Part shown: positions 1 through 8,566 of the stretch, piece after piece
How the letters are laid out: each line of letters opens with the position of its first letter
How positions within the stretch are numbered: the first letter of the stretch is position 1
Assembly (NCBI GenBank): GCA_900549215.1
Contig: URNJ01000028.1
Location: 1-15,929 of the forward strand
Direction of reading: 5' to 3'
DNA length: 15,929 nucleotides
Origin: an uncultured Collinsella sp.
GTDB lineage: Bacteria; Actinomycetota; Coriobacteriia; Coriobacteriales; Coriobacteriaceae
The notes under the pieces: generated by a model
The model's input: the letters and a program-made list of their open reading frames with translations, nothing else
The model's database searches: none
Told to the model about the DNA's origin: nothing
Translations under genes and position numbers: made by a program

Positions 1-2
1 TT

Positions 3-266
3 GTCATCTGCGCCGGCAGCGGCATTGCGGCGCTTCGCCATTCCCCACGCATGGGCCTCTTGCGCCGACCATTTTCGGAAGCGATGGATAAGCTTGTGGG
101 CGCTGTGCGCATGGGCTGCTCCGTCGAGCATGCACAGCGACTTGGCGGCGGCAATGCCGGTAGCGTCGATGCCGACGGCATGGTGCGCGTCAAGCCCGCG
201 CTGCCCGCACCGATCTGGCATGCCATCATGAAACGCCTCGGCACCCGCGCCCAATCAGATATCTAA
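3..266 (+). CDS. C-terminal part of an unrecognised protein (5' end outside window)
   Basis: An open frame runs without a stop from the left edge (codons begin at base 3) to a TAA at 264-266, giving about 87 residues. Codon use is GC-rich at third positions, as in the neighbouring real genes, so the frame is credible. The first visible residues are VICAGSGIAALRHSPRMGLL. An ATG at 51 exists, but in-frame coding sequence continues upstream of it, so I treat the gene as truncated by the window and not as starting there. The tail has no membrane segment and no motif I can assign. It converges on the glycosylase gene, whose stop lies one base further on (268), so the two transcripts meet tail to tail with no spacer for a separate terminator. 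Function unknown. Confidence 0.55.
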   Translation, partial: VICAGSGIAALRHSPRMGLLRRPFSEAMDKLVGAVRMGCSVEHAQRLGGGNAGSVDADGMVRVKPALPAPIWHAIMKRLGTRAQSDI

Positions 267-267
267 A

Positions 268-831
268 TTACAGAGCGCCCCAGTCAACGGCCTCGCGCCA
301 GCGCCCAACAAGGCGCTCTAGGCGCCACGCCGCATTAGCGGGACTTGTCGACGGCAGAACGATGGCCGGCAGCCCGGTGCGCTCTTGTAGATAGCGCTTG
401 TAGAGCCGGCCAGCTGTACCACCGTTGCATATCACCTGCTCAATGGGAGCTGCGCCGGTAATGCGCTCGATATGTGCCGGCACAACGTTACGAATGCTCG
501 CATCGCTCGAGCCCTTAATGTCGCAGCTCTCGATCACGTCCCACAGGGCCACGCCGCCGTTCAGCAGCATAGCCCGCTTGGCGGCAATCGAGGCGTCAAG
601 CGTCACGGGCTCGCCGCTCGCCAAAGAGTCTCCCTCGTTGGGCGGCACGGGCACACCAAGGCACGCGGCCATCACGCGCCAAAAGCGGTTCTGCGGATTG
701 CCATAGTAGAAGGCATTGGCACGCGAAAGCACCGAGGGAAACGACCCTAGCACCAAAACGCGCGAGTGCTGGTCGAACACAGGCTCAAACCCATGCTCAA
801 TATGTTGATAGCCCTCGTCAGATACGGCCAT
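268..831 (-). CDS. DNA-deoxyinosine (hypoxanthine) glycosylase
   Basis: Encodes 187 residues, the normal size for the small hypoxanthine-DNA glycosylases of the uracil-DNA-glycosylase superfamily (family 6). These remove hypoxanthine, the product of adenine deamination, from DNA and so start base-excision repair in the cytoplasm. Visible hallmarks are the N-terminal LGSFPS motif (residues 28-33), then FYYGNPQNRFW (41-51) with the conserved Asn-Arg-Phe-Trp, a central ALWDVIESC helix (95-103), and the C-terminal LPSTSPAN loop (159-166) that corresponds to the DNA-intercalating motif of the superfamily. The ATG at 829-831 lies 3 bases beyond the stop of the GH13 gene, with a GAGAG-like ribosome site inside the end of that gene, so translation is probably coupled and both genes share a transcript. 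Nothing connects the two functions biochemically. Family recognition is from motifs and length. Confidence 0.88.
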   Translation of the reverse strand: MAVSDEGYQHIEHGFEPVFDQHSRVLVLGSFPSVLSRANAFYYGNPQNRFWRVMAACLGVPVPPNEGDSLASGEPVTLDASIAAKRAMLLNGGVALWDVIESCDIKGSSDASIRNVVPAHIERITGAAPIEQVICNGGTAGRLYKRYLQERTGLPAIVLPSTSPANAAWRLERLVGRWREAVDWGAL

Positions 832-834
832 GGG

Positions 835-2211
835 CTAGGCTCTCAACAGATAGCGCACCTCGTAGGGTGCAAGCTCAAGGGTACCCGTCAGCTCGACCGT
901 GGGCGCATCGTCGGCAAGCAGGTCGACGAAGGACCCGTTGAGCTCGCCGGCGCCAAAGGTGTAAGGCTCACCCACGGCATTCACCGCCACGAGTACCGTC
1001 GCGCCGTCACAGGCGCGCTCGAACAGCAGCTGCTTGTTCTGGATCACCACGTTGCGATAGGCACCGTAGTTGAGAGCACGGGCAGCCGCGTCGTCGGCCG
1101 AGCGAAGGTGCGCAAGCTGCGTGATGAACGCCGTCAGCTCGTTGGGCGCAGGCTCATCGAGCGCAGGTCGCAGCGCCCAGTCGCCATCGGGGCCACCCTT
1201 TTCGCCGGCAATTCCCCACTCGCTGCCATAGTAGACGCACGGGATGCCCGGCATGCCAAAGAGCATGCCGTAGGCGGGACGCAGACACGACTTGTCGGTG
1301 AGGATACTTGCCAGGCGCGGCACATCGTGGTTGTCGACAAACGACAGCAGATGTTTGCCGCGGTAGATGCACCACGGATCGCCGCCAAACTGGCGGTGCA
1401 GCGAATGGGCGATCTCGAACATGTTGACCGAGTTAAAGCTGGAGTACAGGCCCTTGTAGCACTCGTAGTTGGTGCAGGAGTCGAGTATCTCGTCGTTGAC
1501 GATTTGGTTGTAGTCGCCGTGGAGCGTCTCGCCGATCAGCACAAAGTCGGGCTTGAGCTCACGGGTAAAGACGTGCAGGCGGCGCATAAAGTCGCGGTCG
1601 AGCATATAGGCAACGTCCAGGCGCAGACCGTCGACGCCAAAGACCTCGACCCAGCGACGCACGGACTCGAGCAGGTAATCGACCACGGCGGGGTTTTGCA
1701 GGTTGAGCTTCACAAGCTCAAAATGGCCCTCCCAGCCCTCGTACCAAAAGCCGTCGCCGTAGCACGAGTCGCCGTCAAAGCTGATGTGGAACCAGTCCTT
1801 GTAGGGCGAGTCCCACTTGCGCTCCTGCACGTCGCGGAAGGCCCAAAAACCGCGGCCAACGTGGTTAAAGACGGCATCGAGCACCACGCGGATGCCATGG
1901 GCATGCAGCGTCTCGCATACAGCGGCAAAGTCGGCATCCCCACCCAGGCGGCGGTCGATGTGGCGCAGGCTGCGCGTATCGTAGCCGTGGCTATCGGACT
2001 CGAGCGGCGGGTTGATGAGCACAGCGCCAATACCGAGTTCTTGCAGGTAGTCGGCCCATTGAGCAATCTTCATGATGGGCGCATCGGGGTTGGGCGCGGC
2101 GTTGGCAGCCTGGGCGAGCTCATCCTCGGCAACGGGCGCGGCGTTTTCGCGCGGAGCTCCGCAAAAGCCCAGCGGAAAGATTTGATAGAACGTCGTCTCG
2201 TATGCCCACAT
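835..2211 (-). CDS. Cytoplasmic GH13 alpha-amylase-family glycoside hydrolase
   Basis: A 458-residue GH13 enzyme acting on alpha-glucans or malto-oligosaccharides. All four conserved GH13 regions are present: DAVFNH (112-117), GLRLDVA (195-201) with the nucleophile Asp199, IGETLHG (226-232) with the acid/base Glu228, and FVDNHD (291-296) with the transition-state-stabilising Asp296. A HGYDT strand (75-79) and the block GDGFWYEGWEGHFELVKLNL (residues 152-171) resemble the intracellular amylases of gut Firmicutes and Actinomycetota. There is no signal peptide, so it acts inside the cell, presumably on imported maltodextrins or glycogen fragments. The barrel is followed by a short C-terminal beta domain ending APYEVRYLL. 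A GGGAGG ribosome site (plus-strand 2217-2222) supports the ATG at 2209-2211. It is first in a two-gene unit with the glycosylase. Exact specificity (amylase, cyclomaltodextrinase or alpha-glucosidase) cannot be read from the sequence. Confidence 0.9.
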   Translation of the reverse strand: MWAYETTFYQIFPLGFCGAPRENAAPVAEDELAQAANAAPNPDAPIMKIAQWADYLQELGIGAVLINPPLESDSHGYDTRSLRHIDRRLGGDADFAAVCETLHAHGIRVVLDAVFNHVGRGFWAFRDVQERKWDSPYKDWFHISFDGDSCYGDGFWYEGWEGHFELVKLNLQNPAVVDYLLESVRRWVEVFGVDGLRLDVAYMLDRDFMRRLHVFTRELKPDFVLIGETLHGDYNQIVNDEILDSCTNYECYKGLYSSFNSVNMFEIAHSLHRQFGGDPWCIYRGKHLLSFVDNHDVPRLASILTDKSCLRPAYGMLFGMPGIPCVYYGSEWGIAGEKGGPDGDWALRPALDEPAPNELTAFITQLAHLRSADDAAARALNYGAYRNVVIQNKQLLFERACDGATVLVAVNAVGEPYTFGAGELNGSFVDLLADDAPTVELTGTLELAPYEVRYLLRA

Positions 2212-2282
2212 AGCAACCTCCCGGTAAGCTCAACACAACGACATCCATTGTATGCCCAGCCTGTATCCTCTTCCCCAAAATA

Positions 2283-2349
2283 AGTTGCGGTGGAATAGGG
2301 ACTGTTAGGACCAATAAACCGGGCAAACAGTCCGTATTTCACCGCAACT
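2283..2349. repeat. Imperfect palindrome with 24-nt arms (copy A)
   Basis: Left arm 2283-2306 and right arm 2326-2349 are inverted copies. Within the stem there is one G-G mismatch (AGGGACTG against CAGTCCGT) and one G-T wobble. The 19-nt loop at 2307-2325 reads AGGACCAATAAACCGGGCA. It lies upstream of both the minus-strand GH13 gene and the plus-strand dynamin operon, so as RNA or as a cruciform it could insulate the two. It has no adjacent T-run and is not a typical intrinsic terminator. Confidence 0.85.
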
Positions 2350-2421
2350 GATGAGGGGATGTGGCCAGGCGACGGGCTTGGCGCGGCGGATGGCCGGGAA
2401 CAGCACGGCGGTGGCGAGGAT
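2350..2421 (-). pseudogene. Remnant of the 3' end of an MFS transporter gene
   Basis: Read on the minus strand, this segment encodes AVLFPAIRRAKPVA, the same tail as the intact transporter at 9836-11032, then continues through TGG (plus-strand CCA at 2365-2367) where the intact gene has its TAG stop. Only about 20 codons remain and no upstream part of the gene is present. It is therefore either a duplicated target sequence left by arrival of the island, or the last trace of a second transporter copy. Confidence 0.65.
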
Positions 2422-2491
2422 CTTGCCAAATAAATGGTACTGCCGAGATGCCGCTGAGCGAATAGAGAGGTGTCCGCACGGGTGGCTATCC

Positions 2492-2533
2492 TATGATGAA
2501 GGCAGCATATTCCCGCACCTGACCTACAAAGGT
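2492..2533 (+). promoter_or_regulatory. Possible -10 box and ribosome site of the dynamin operon
   Basis: TATGAT at 2492-2497 matches five of six bases of the TATAAT consensus and lies 45 bases before the ATG of the dynamin gene. No convincing -35 hexamer is seen at 16-18 bases upstream, so the promoter may be weak or depend on an activator. AAAGGT at 2528-2533 is a plausible ribosome site about 9-10 bases before the ATG at 2543. The ribosome site is better supported than the promoter. Confidence 0.4.
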
Positions 2534-2542
2534 AGTTGAACG

Positions 2543-5125
2543 ATGGCAGACATTAAAATCAAGATCGTCAGCAATCCATATCAAGAAATTGTTCGGTTCT
2601 TCCGATGGGATAACGGCTGGCAAGAAATAACGACCTCCTCAAACCCCAATAGCGCGCTCCATAGCACGAAGATCGTTAACGGATTCTTCCCCTTTAAGGC
2701 CGAAGAGATCATCGACATCCTCGCCAAAGAGTTCGGCGGCGGCGACAAAATCGAATTGCATTTTGAAGGCGCGGATGACGAATGGCAGGAGCTGCTCGCC
2801 ATCTGTACCGAAGGACCACGCGCCAACACATACGAGGCTATGCGAGACGAGCGTTATCTATCAAACGCCCGAGACGTCTTGCCAGAAATTGTCGAAGTCT
2901 TCAGGGAAATCCAGGGGCTTGTAGACGAAGCAGTCTCCGAGCGAACAAAAGTCTCTGAGCAAATTAGGAAGTTCACCGATGTCTCGAGCGACATCATCCC
3001 GCTGTGTGTGCTCGGCAGCTATAGCGCAGGCAAATCGACGCTCATTAACGCCCTCATCGGCATGGAGATCCTTCCCAGCGGCGACGAGCCTGTAACGGCC
3101 CGCATATTTCAAATCAAACGTTCAAAAGACCGAGACCGCGCAATGGTTCAATTCTCCTGTGGCAACAGGCGATTCTTGCTACGTTTTGATCTTGATGGCC
3201 TCATGGAAAACAAAGAGCTTGTGGGGGAGCCCCTTTACGACAAGATCGCGGCCATAGTCGCCGACTCCATGCCCGGCATGGCCTCCCATATGAACAGTGC
3301 CCTCAAGGTTCTTAACTCATACCATGCCGATGAAGACGACCGGACCATCTCCGATCTGATCAGAATCGAGGTGCCCTTTAGCGATACCGATCCATGGCCT
3401 CACGATAGGGAGTTTGTCATCTTTGACACCCCGGGCTCAAACTCCGACTCCAACGCCGATCACGCCCGAGTGCTCAAACAGGCAATGGAGGGCCTCTCGA
3501 ATGGCCTTCCCATTTTCGTTGCGGAGTACAACTCGCTCGATACGAAGGACAACAAGAACCTCTCTAACGAGATAGAGCAGATTCCCGCAATTGACGAGCG
3601 TTTTACCATGATTGTGGCTAACAAGGCCGATTCCGCCGACCTTCCCAAAGGCGGGTTCGACGACGAACGAGTATCGGACATCATGCGTCAGTCCATTCCA
3701 TCCAGCCTCTATGGCCAAGGTATCTACTTTGTTTCTTCCATCCTCGGCCTAGGCTCAAAGAACTCCGGCGAGTTTATAAGCGACAACTATGCCGAAAAAT
3801 TCGAAGACCAGCAGCGTAAATACACAGATCCGACAAGCCGCTTCTACAAAACGCTCTACCGCTACGACATCCTTCCGGGACAGATCTCGCGCAGAACCAA
3901 CCGCGAATCCGAGGCTTGCAAGGACCTCCTTCTTGCCAACAGCGGACTCTTTTGTATCGAAAATGAAATACGGCTGTTTGCCGAGCGGTACTCTGCCTAC
4001 AACAAATGCAGCAGGTCGGAATCGCTCCTACAAGAAATTGTCAGCATAACCGAAAAAGAGATTGCCGATAAGAAAACCGACCTCGAACAAAAGAAAGCAC
4101 AGCGAGAAGCCGAGCTCGAAGAGGATAAGCGCAATCTCATCAACCAGCTCGAAGACTGCAGAGAGCATGCAAGGCTGGACTCCTCGGCCAGCTATGCCGG
4201 CGCCATCGACAGGAAAGTTTCTGCCGAGCAGTGGAAAACCAACCTCGACACGCTTCAGGCGCGTCAAGACGCCATTACCGAAGACAAGCGAGAGCGCCTC
4301 GAATACTCAAAACGGTCGAACGCAGCCGCGCAAGCGTTTGACTCAATCGCCCCTAACTTTTTCAATAGGCTCGGCGAATCGATAAAAGGAAGCCCGGCCA
4401 ACACGCAAAAGGACGTCGACTCCCAGCCAACATTTGGGTTAGCGGAGGTTGGCAAAGGCCTTTGTGATGACATCACCGATGCGCTCCAAAAAAGATCCGA
4501 CGCAAAGGCTGCCGAAAGAACAGCCGACAAAGATGCCGCCGACCAGCTCTTTAACGAGGTCATCAATCACTATGACGAATGTACCGAGCAAATAGCTCAG
4601 ACCATAGATGAGCTGTCGCAAAGCTATTGGAAGGACTGTGCGGAGCATAGCCGCGATGCCCTCTATCGCATCGCTACCAGCAGCGACAATCCTCTTTCCG
4701 AAGAGAAGCGCCAAGAGGTCGGCGATATCATTCTTAAATATCATGGCCTCGCGCTCGATAAGACAAAGGACCCCATTTTCAGCAAGGCAGACTTTACCGA
4801 ACTGAAGCTCATGGACCGTGTCGTCTTTAAATCTGACAAGCTTTTGCTTAGGAAAGTCGAAGACAAATTCAACCGCGAAATCTCACGGTGTTTCTGCGAA
4901 GCACGCGCCGAAATAGAGCGCGAGCATACTTACGGCTTTACCGAATGGCTCAACGAGCTGCTCGGCCAAATTACGAGCAATATCACCGACTACAACCCGG
5001 TGCTCCATGGCCATGTCGAAGACATCAACAGGCAAACCGCGGAGATCAACGCTCTCGAGGCAAAACTCGAGACGCTCAATAATCGAAAAGAGTACATTGC
5101 GCGCGTCATTAATTGGAAGGAATAG
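2543..5125 (+). CDS. Dynamin-like large GTPase
   Basis: An 860-residue dynamin-superfamily GTPase. All GTP-binding elements are visible: G1 GSYSAGKS (158-165), G2 Thr in DEPVTARIF (Thr185), G3 DTPG (295-298) and G4 ANKAD (359-363). An N-terminal domain of about 90 residues (FFRWDNGWQEI, FFPFKAEEIIDIL) precedes the GTPase. A charged helical stretch around residues 494-545 (EKEIADKKTDLEQKKAQREA) and a C-terminal helix (about 825-860) should form the coiled-coil stalk typical of dynamins. No clear transmembrane helix is present, so membrane contact would be peripheral. Bacterial dynamins remodel or seal membranes, and some act in phage defence (the Eleos/LeoA type). It is the first gene of the four-gene operon and ends 9 bases before the HerA-like gene. 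Its AT-richer codons differ from the GH13 gene to the left. The precise role is inferred from family and context. Confidence 0.88.
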   Translation: MADIKIKIVSNPYQEIVRFFRWDNGWQEITTSSNPNSALHSTKIVNGFFPFKAEEIIDILAKEFGGGDKIELHFEGADDEWQELLAICTEGPRANTYEAMRDERYLSNARDVLPEIVEVFREIQGLVDEAVSERTKVSEQIRKFTDVSSDIIPLCVLGSYSAGKSTLINALIGMEILPSGDEPVTARIFQIKRSKDRDRAMVQFSCGNRRFLLRFDLDGLMENKELVGEPLYDKIAAIVADSMPGMASHMNSALKVLNSYHADEDDRTISDLIRIEVPFSDTDPWPHDREFVIFDTPGSNSDSNADHARVLKQAMEGLSNGLPIFVAEYNSLDTKDNKNLSNEIEQIPAIDERFTMIVANKADSADLPKGGFDDERVSDIMRQSIPSSLYGQGIYFVSSILGLGSKNSGEFISDNYAEKFEDQQRKYTDPTSRFYKTLYRYDILPGQISRRTNRESEACKDLLLANSGLFCIENEIRLFAERYSAYNKCSRSESLLQEIVSITEKEIADKKTDLEQKKAQREAELEEDKRNLINQLEDCREHARLDSSASYAGAIDRKVSAEQWKTNLDTLQARQDAITEDKRERLEYSKRSNAAAQAFDSIAPNFFNRLGESIKGSPANTQKDVDSQPTFGLAEVGKGLCDDITDALQKRSDAKAAERTADKDAADQLFNEVINHYDECTEQIAQTIDELSQSYWKDCAEHSRDALYRIATSSDNPLSEEKRQEVGDIILKYHGLALDKTKDPIFSKADFTELKLMDRVVFKSDKLLLRKVEDKFNREISRCFCEARAEIEREHTYGFTEWLNELLGQITSNITDYNPVLHGHVEDINRQTAEINALEAKLETLNNRKEYIARVINWKE

Positions 5126-5134
5126 GCTGATCGC

Positions 5135-8100
5135 ATGGGCATCAAAAACGCGATTATGCGCGCTGCCGATAAAGCCGGCAACGCGGTCGCAGCCGTCTCG
5201 GTACTCAGCAGCTCCCAACTCGATGAGGTCGACAAGAAGCGAACAGCGTACTTGTCAGAAATGCCGAATCCGGCAGACGAGCAAGCTGTCGAGCTCACCA
5301 ATCGGCTCTTGGCAACTGCCGCCGTTGAGCTTCACAACGCCTATCTGCCGCAGCTGCGAAATGTATACGCGCCGATTGCCCCCTCTATCGAATACCCCAC
5401 GGGCTTTAACGCCGACAACAACATCCGCTTCATGAATATCACGAAGTGGATCGTCGACCCCAACGAGGACAGTCTCGAGAAGCTTGTGAATGTGTACGAC
5501 GTTCTTTCTGACGAAGAATGCAACATTGCGCTGATCTTTAATCGAACCAGCGAAAGCACCGAGGTATTTCTCGCAGTCGTCAATAGCGACAATGCCCGCG
5601 ACAACATCGACGCCGATAATTTTTCCCGGCGCATGTCGGATGCCTTGAGGGGCAACTTCCCCGGTTCCGAAGTGGGACCCGCCAACCGCGGCCTCATTCC
5701 GTGTCTAGACAATCGACGCTCGTCTTCGGTTGCCGCCGTTTCGAATATTCCAACCGAAAAGAACGAGAAGTTCGTCACGCAAACCATTGAGAAAGTTCTT
5801 GACGGCATTGTGCCTGGCAGGCCGAGCGAAGACTACACTATCGTGCTGCTCGCAACCCCGATTCACGATATCGAATCGCGCAAACTCCGTCTCGCCGAAC
5901 TCCACTCACTGCTGACGCCCTATGCCTCATGGACGACCAACTATACCTACCACCAAAACGACTCCATCGGATCGTCCGCGACGATTGGCATCAATGCCGG
6001 CGTGAGTGCCGGCAGGCAGGTGGGGAGCAATCAGGCTGTTGCTCAAAACTACAACGAAACGGACTCGACAAACGAGTCGACCTCAGAATCGAGCAACGAG
6101 AGCGTAACCGACTCGTCCACATCGACCGAAAGCATCACGGATACGGTCACCGACGGCAGAAATGAATCCTCGAGCGGAGGCGTTAACTTAGTCGTATCCG
6201 CAAGTCACACGGAGAGTTCGTCACACTCCACGTCCACGGCAACAGGCACAAGCTCATCTACCGGCAAAGCCATATCCAACTCGCTCGGCAAAGCCGTTAC
6301 CAGCGGCGTTGGCAAGGCCGTCTCTAAAGGAGCGTCCGTAACTTCTGGCGTTTCGCAGGCCGTAAATCTTGGCGCCAACTTTGGTGGATCGTTCGCGCGC
6401 TCAAGCACGGTCACCGCTACCATCGGCGCCGACGAAGGCATCACGCAGACGTTTAAGAACTACTCCATCCAACACGCGCTCGAAATCCTTGAGCTGCAGA
6501 TGAAACGCTACGACCTTGCCTCGGCGCTTGGTATGTGGGACTTTTGCGCCTACGTGCTATCAGAAGACCACAACGTCGCGAACAACGTTGCCCACACCTA
6601 CCTCGCCCTCACCCAGGGCAAAGAGTCCTATATGTCTCAGGCTGCGGTAAACCTCTGGCGTGGAGACCTCGGAGAGCAAAGTGCCGACGCCGCGGCAATC
6701 TGCTCCTACCTTCGCGATTTGCGCCATCCTGCTTTTGCCCTCTCCCCCGCCCTGCTCGATCAACATCCAAGTTTTTCGGTTTACCCAGCAACGGTCGATG
6801 CAACAACTGCCCTTTCGGGCAAGGAGCTGGCCTACTCGCTCAACTTTCCCAAGAAATCCGTCCCAGGGCTGCCCGTTATAGAGTGTGCGTCTTTTGGACG
6901 CAATGTCTCAACGTTCGACGGCACGCAGCCCAAACAAGGCCTTTGCATGGGCAAGGTTTTCCATATGCATCGCGAGGAACGCATTAGGACGTTCCTGTCA
7001 AAAGACTCGCTCGCCTCGCACACCTTTGTTACGGGCAGTACGGGCGCGGGAAAGACCAATACCGTCTGTCGCATTCTCGATCAGGCGCTCGATCAGCAGG
7101 TCAACTTTCTTGTCATTGAACCTGCCAAGGGCGAATACAAGGACGTGTACGGGAGCCGCGAAGACGTAAACGTCTTTGGAACCAATCCAGAATTCACACC
7201 GCTCCTGCGCATCAATCCTTTTAGCTTCCCGTCCGGCATCCATGTGCTGGAGCACCTCGACCGACTCGTTGAGATCTTTAACGTTTGCTGGCCCATGTAC
7301 GCCGCTATGCCCGCCGTCCTTAAAGACGCTGTCGCCAGGTCATACGAAGACTGTGGATGGGATCTTGCCGCTTCTGATAACCCGTATGGAGCCGATCTCT
7401 TTCCCTGCTTTGCAGATGTTGCCCGCAACGTCCGCGAGATTCTCGACTCCAGCGAATACGATGCCGAAAATAAGAGCGCCTACAAGGGGTCGCTGCTCAC
7501 ACGTCTCAACTCGCTCACCAACGGGCTCAACGGCATGATGCTTTCGTCGAACGAAGTCGATGCTAGCGTGCTTTTTGACGCCAACACAGTCATCGATCTA
7601 TCGCGCATCGGCTCCGCCGAAACAAAATCCCTACTCATGGGTCTTCTTGTACTCAAACTTCAAGAACATCGCATGGCCGAGAAAAAGGGCATGAACCAGC
7701 CGCTTCGCCATCTGACCGTTCTTGAAGAGGCGCACAACCTGCTTAAGCGATCGTCGAGCAGCCAAGGCTCGGAGAGCGGAAACCTTGCCGGCAAGAGCGT
7801 CGAGATGATCTCGAATGCCATCGCCGAGATGCGCACATACGGCGAAGGCTTCATCATCGCCGACCAAGCGCCCGGCCTTCTCGATATGGCAGCCATTCGC
7901 AATACGAATACCAAGATTATCCATCGCCTGCCCGACCTTTCGGACCGCGAGCTCGCCGGTCGCGCTGCCAACCTCAACGACCAACAGATCGTCGAGCTGG
8001 CACGCTTGCCTAAGGGCGTTGCGGCGATCTATCAGAATGACTGGGTCGAACCGGTGCTTTGCAAGATAGCCAAAGCAGAGGATGGCAAGCGCTTTACGTA

Positions 8101-8566
8101 CAGCCGCCCCATCGACGATGTCGCAAGCAACCAGAGCGATGATGTCCTTGCCGTAGCGCGCATGCTGGCCTACGGAATCAGCATCGGAACCAAGGCGGAG
8201 CTGCACAGCATTCGCGAACGGCTCGATCGCCTCCATATCGACGCGTCTACAAAGGTCAAGATCCTGCGCACCGTTCAAAACCCGCCCGCCGAACCGCGCA
8301 TGACCAAGCTGGGACCCATAATGAGCACACTGTTTCCCAACGTTGCCAAAGCGGTCGAGGACGAACGCGAGTGCAGCGATGAAGCCGAACAATGGACAAT
8401 GGCGGCGGACGCGGCACTCAGGTCCTCCATCGACCGCGATATCGACAGCCGCACCAGGCAGGTCATCATCCAGGGCATCATGACCGATGTCTTGTGTCTG
8501 CAAATGCAAGATACCCAAGCATATTCCGATTGGCACAACTGGAACGAGAATAGCGAGGTGAGCTAA
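5135..8566 (+). CDS. HerA/DUF87-type P-loop ATPase with Ser/Thr-rich insert
   Basis: A 1143-residue protein with an uncharacterised N-terminal part (about 1-295), a low-complexity Ser/Thr/Asn/Gly-rich segment (about 300-430) and a C-terminal HerA/FtsK-like ATPase. Walker A is GSTGAGKT (634-641), Walker B is VLEEAH (862-867), and downstream are IIADQAPGLLD, the ring-interface-type NTNTKIIHRLPD, and LPKGVAAIYQND. HerA proteins form hexameric DNA-translocating motors, usually paired with a nuclease or other effector, and several HerA pairs are antiphage systems. Residues 377-402 repeat a GKA(I/V) motif (GKAIS, GKAVT, GKAVS). There is no signal peptide and no obvious membrane helix. It starts 9 bases after the dynamin gene, and its stop TAA shares a base with the ATG of the nuclease gene, so the products are probably made together. 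DUF87/HerA assignment is secure; a VirB4-like motor is a less likely alternative. Confidence 0.85.
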   Translation: MGIKNAIMRAADKAGNAVAAVSVLSSSQLDEVDKKRTAYLSEMPNPADEQAVELTNRLLATAAVELHNAYLPQLRNVYAPIAPSIEYPTGFNADNNIRFMNITKWIVDPNEDSLEKLVNVYDVLSDEECNIALIFNRTSESTEVFLAVVNSDNARDNIDADNFSRRMSDALRGNFPGSEVGPANRGLIPCLDNRRSSSVAAVSNIPTEKNEKFVTQTIEKVLDGIVPGRPSEDYTIVLLATPIHDIESRKLRLAELHSLLTPYASWTTNYTYHQNDSIGSSATIGINAGVSAGRQVGSNQAVAQNYNETDSTNESTSESSNESVTDSSTSTESITDTVTDGRNESSSGGVNLVVSASHTESSSHSTSTATGTSSSTGKAISNSLGKAVTSGVGKAVSKGASVTSGVSQAVNLGANFGGSFARSSTVTATIGADEGITQTFKNYSIQHALEILELQMKRYDLASALGMWDFCAYVLSEDHNVANNVAHTYLALTQGKESYMSQAAVNLWRGDLGEQSADAAAICSYLRDLRHPAFALSPALLDQHPSFSVYPATVDATTALSGKELAYSLNFPKKSVPGLPVIECASFGRNVSTFDGTQPKQGLCMGKVFHMHREERIRTFLSKDSLASHTFVTGSTGAGKTNTVCRILDQALDQQVNFLVIEPAKGEYKDVYGSREDVNVFGTNPEFTPLLRINPFSFPSGIHVLEHLDRLVEIFNVCWPMYAAMPAVLKDAVARSYEDCGWDLAASDNPYGADLFPCFADVARNVREILDSSEYDAENKSAYKGSLLTRLNSLTNGLNGMMLSSNEVDASVLFDANTVIDLSRIGSAETKSLLMGLLVLKLQEHRMAEKKGMNQPLRHLTVLEEAHNLLKRSSSSQGSESGNLAGKSVEMISNAIAEMRTYGEGFIIADQAPGLLDMAAIRNTNTKIIHRLPDLSDRELAGRAANLNDQQIVELARLPKGVAAIYQNDWVEPVLCKIAKAEDGKRFTYSRPIDDVASNQSDDVLAVARMLAYGISIGTKAELHSIRERLDRLHIDASTKVKILRTVQNPPAEPRMTKLGPIMSTLFPNVAKAVEDERECSDEAEQWTMAADAALRSSIDRDIDSRTRQVIIQGIMTDVLCLQMQDTQAYSDWHNWNENSEVS
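6030..6420 (+). other. Ser/Thr/Gly-rich low-complexity coding segment
   Basis: Within the HerA-like gene, codons about 300-430 encode runs such as NESTSESSNESVTDSSTSTE, then a Gly-Lys-Ala repeat block and a Gly/Ala/Ser-rich tail. Reading frame and codon choice are maintained throughout, so this is translated sequence and not a frameshift. It probably forms a flexible linker between the N-terminal domain and the ATPase ring, or a self-associating segment. Confidence 0.7.

Larger units (their letters stand above)
2281..2421 (+). repeat. Left 141-bp direct repeat flanking the island (copy A)
   Basis: This stretch matches 9752-9892 in the same orientation over its full 141 bases. Outside a 19-base loop only about six differences are visible. 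The first part is a palindrome and the second part (2350-2421) corresponds to the 3' end of the MFS transporter gene. Similarity stops abruptly after GAGGAT at 2416-2421, where this copy continues CTTGCC and the other GACGCC. The region 2212-2542 between the GH13 gene and the dynamin gene holds this repeat plus a leader for the operon; I see no other gene in it. Confidence 0.9.

Noticed and set aside
766..2283. 505-codon open frame on the plus strand
   Set aside because: It lies fully opposite the GH13 gene, whose four catalytic motifs are intact; the plus-strand product is Val/Ala/Arg-rich and looks like a shadow of GC-rich codons.
2351..2539. 62-codon open frame before the dynamin gene
   Set aside because: It starts inside the 141-bp repeat and runs antisense through the transporter remnant; no ribosome site and no recognisable product.
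6030..6420. Repetitive Ser/Thr-rich sequence considered as a frameshift or tandem DNA repeat
   Set aside because: The frame stays open with no repeat unit kept at the DNA level; it is a low-complexity protein segment.
7631..8536. 301-codon open frame on the minus strand
   Set aside because: It is antisense to the ATPase core of the HerA-like gene, where Walker B and downstream motifs are clearly coding on the plus strand.
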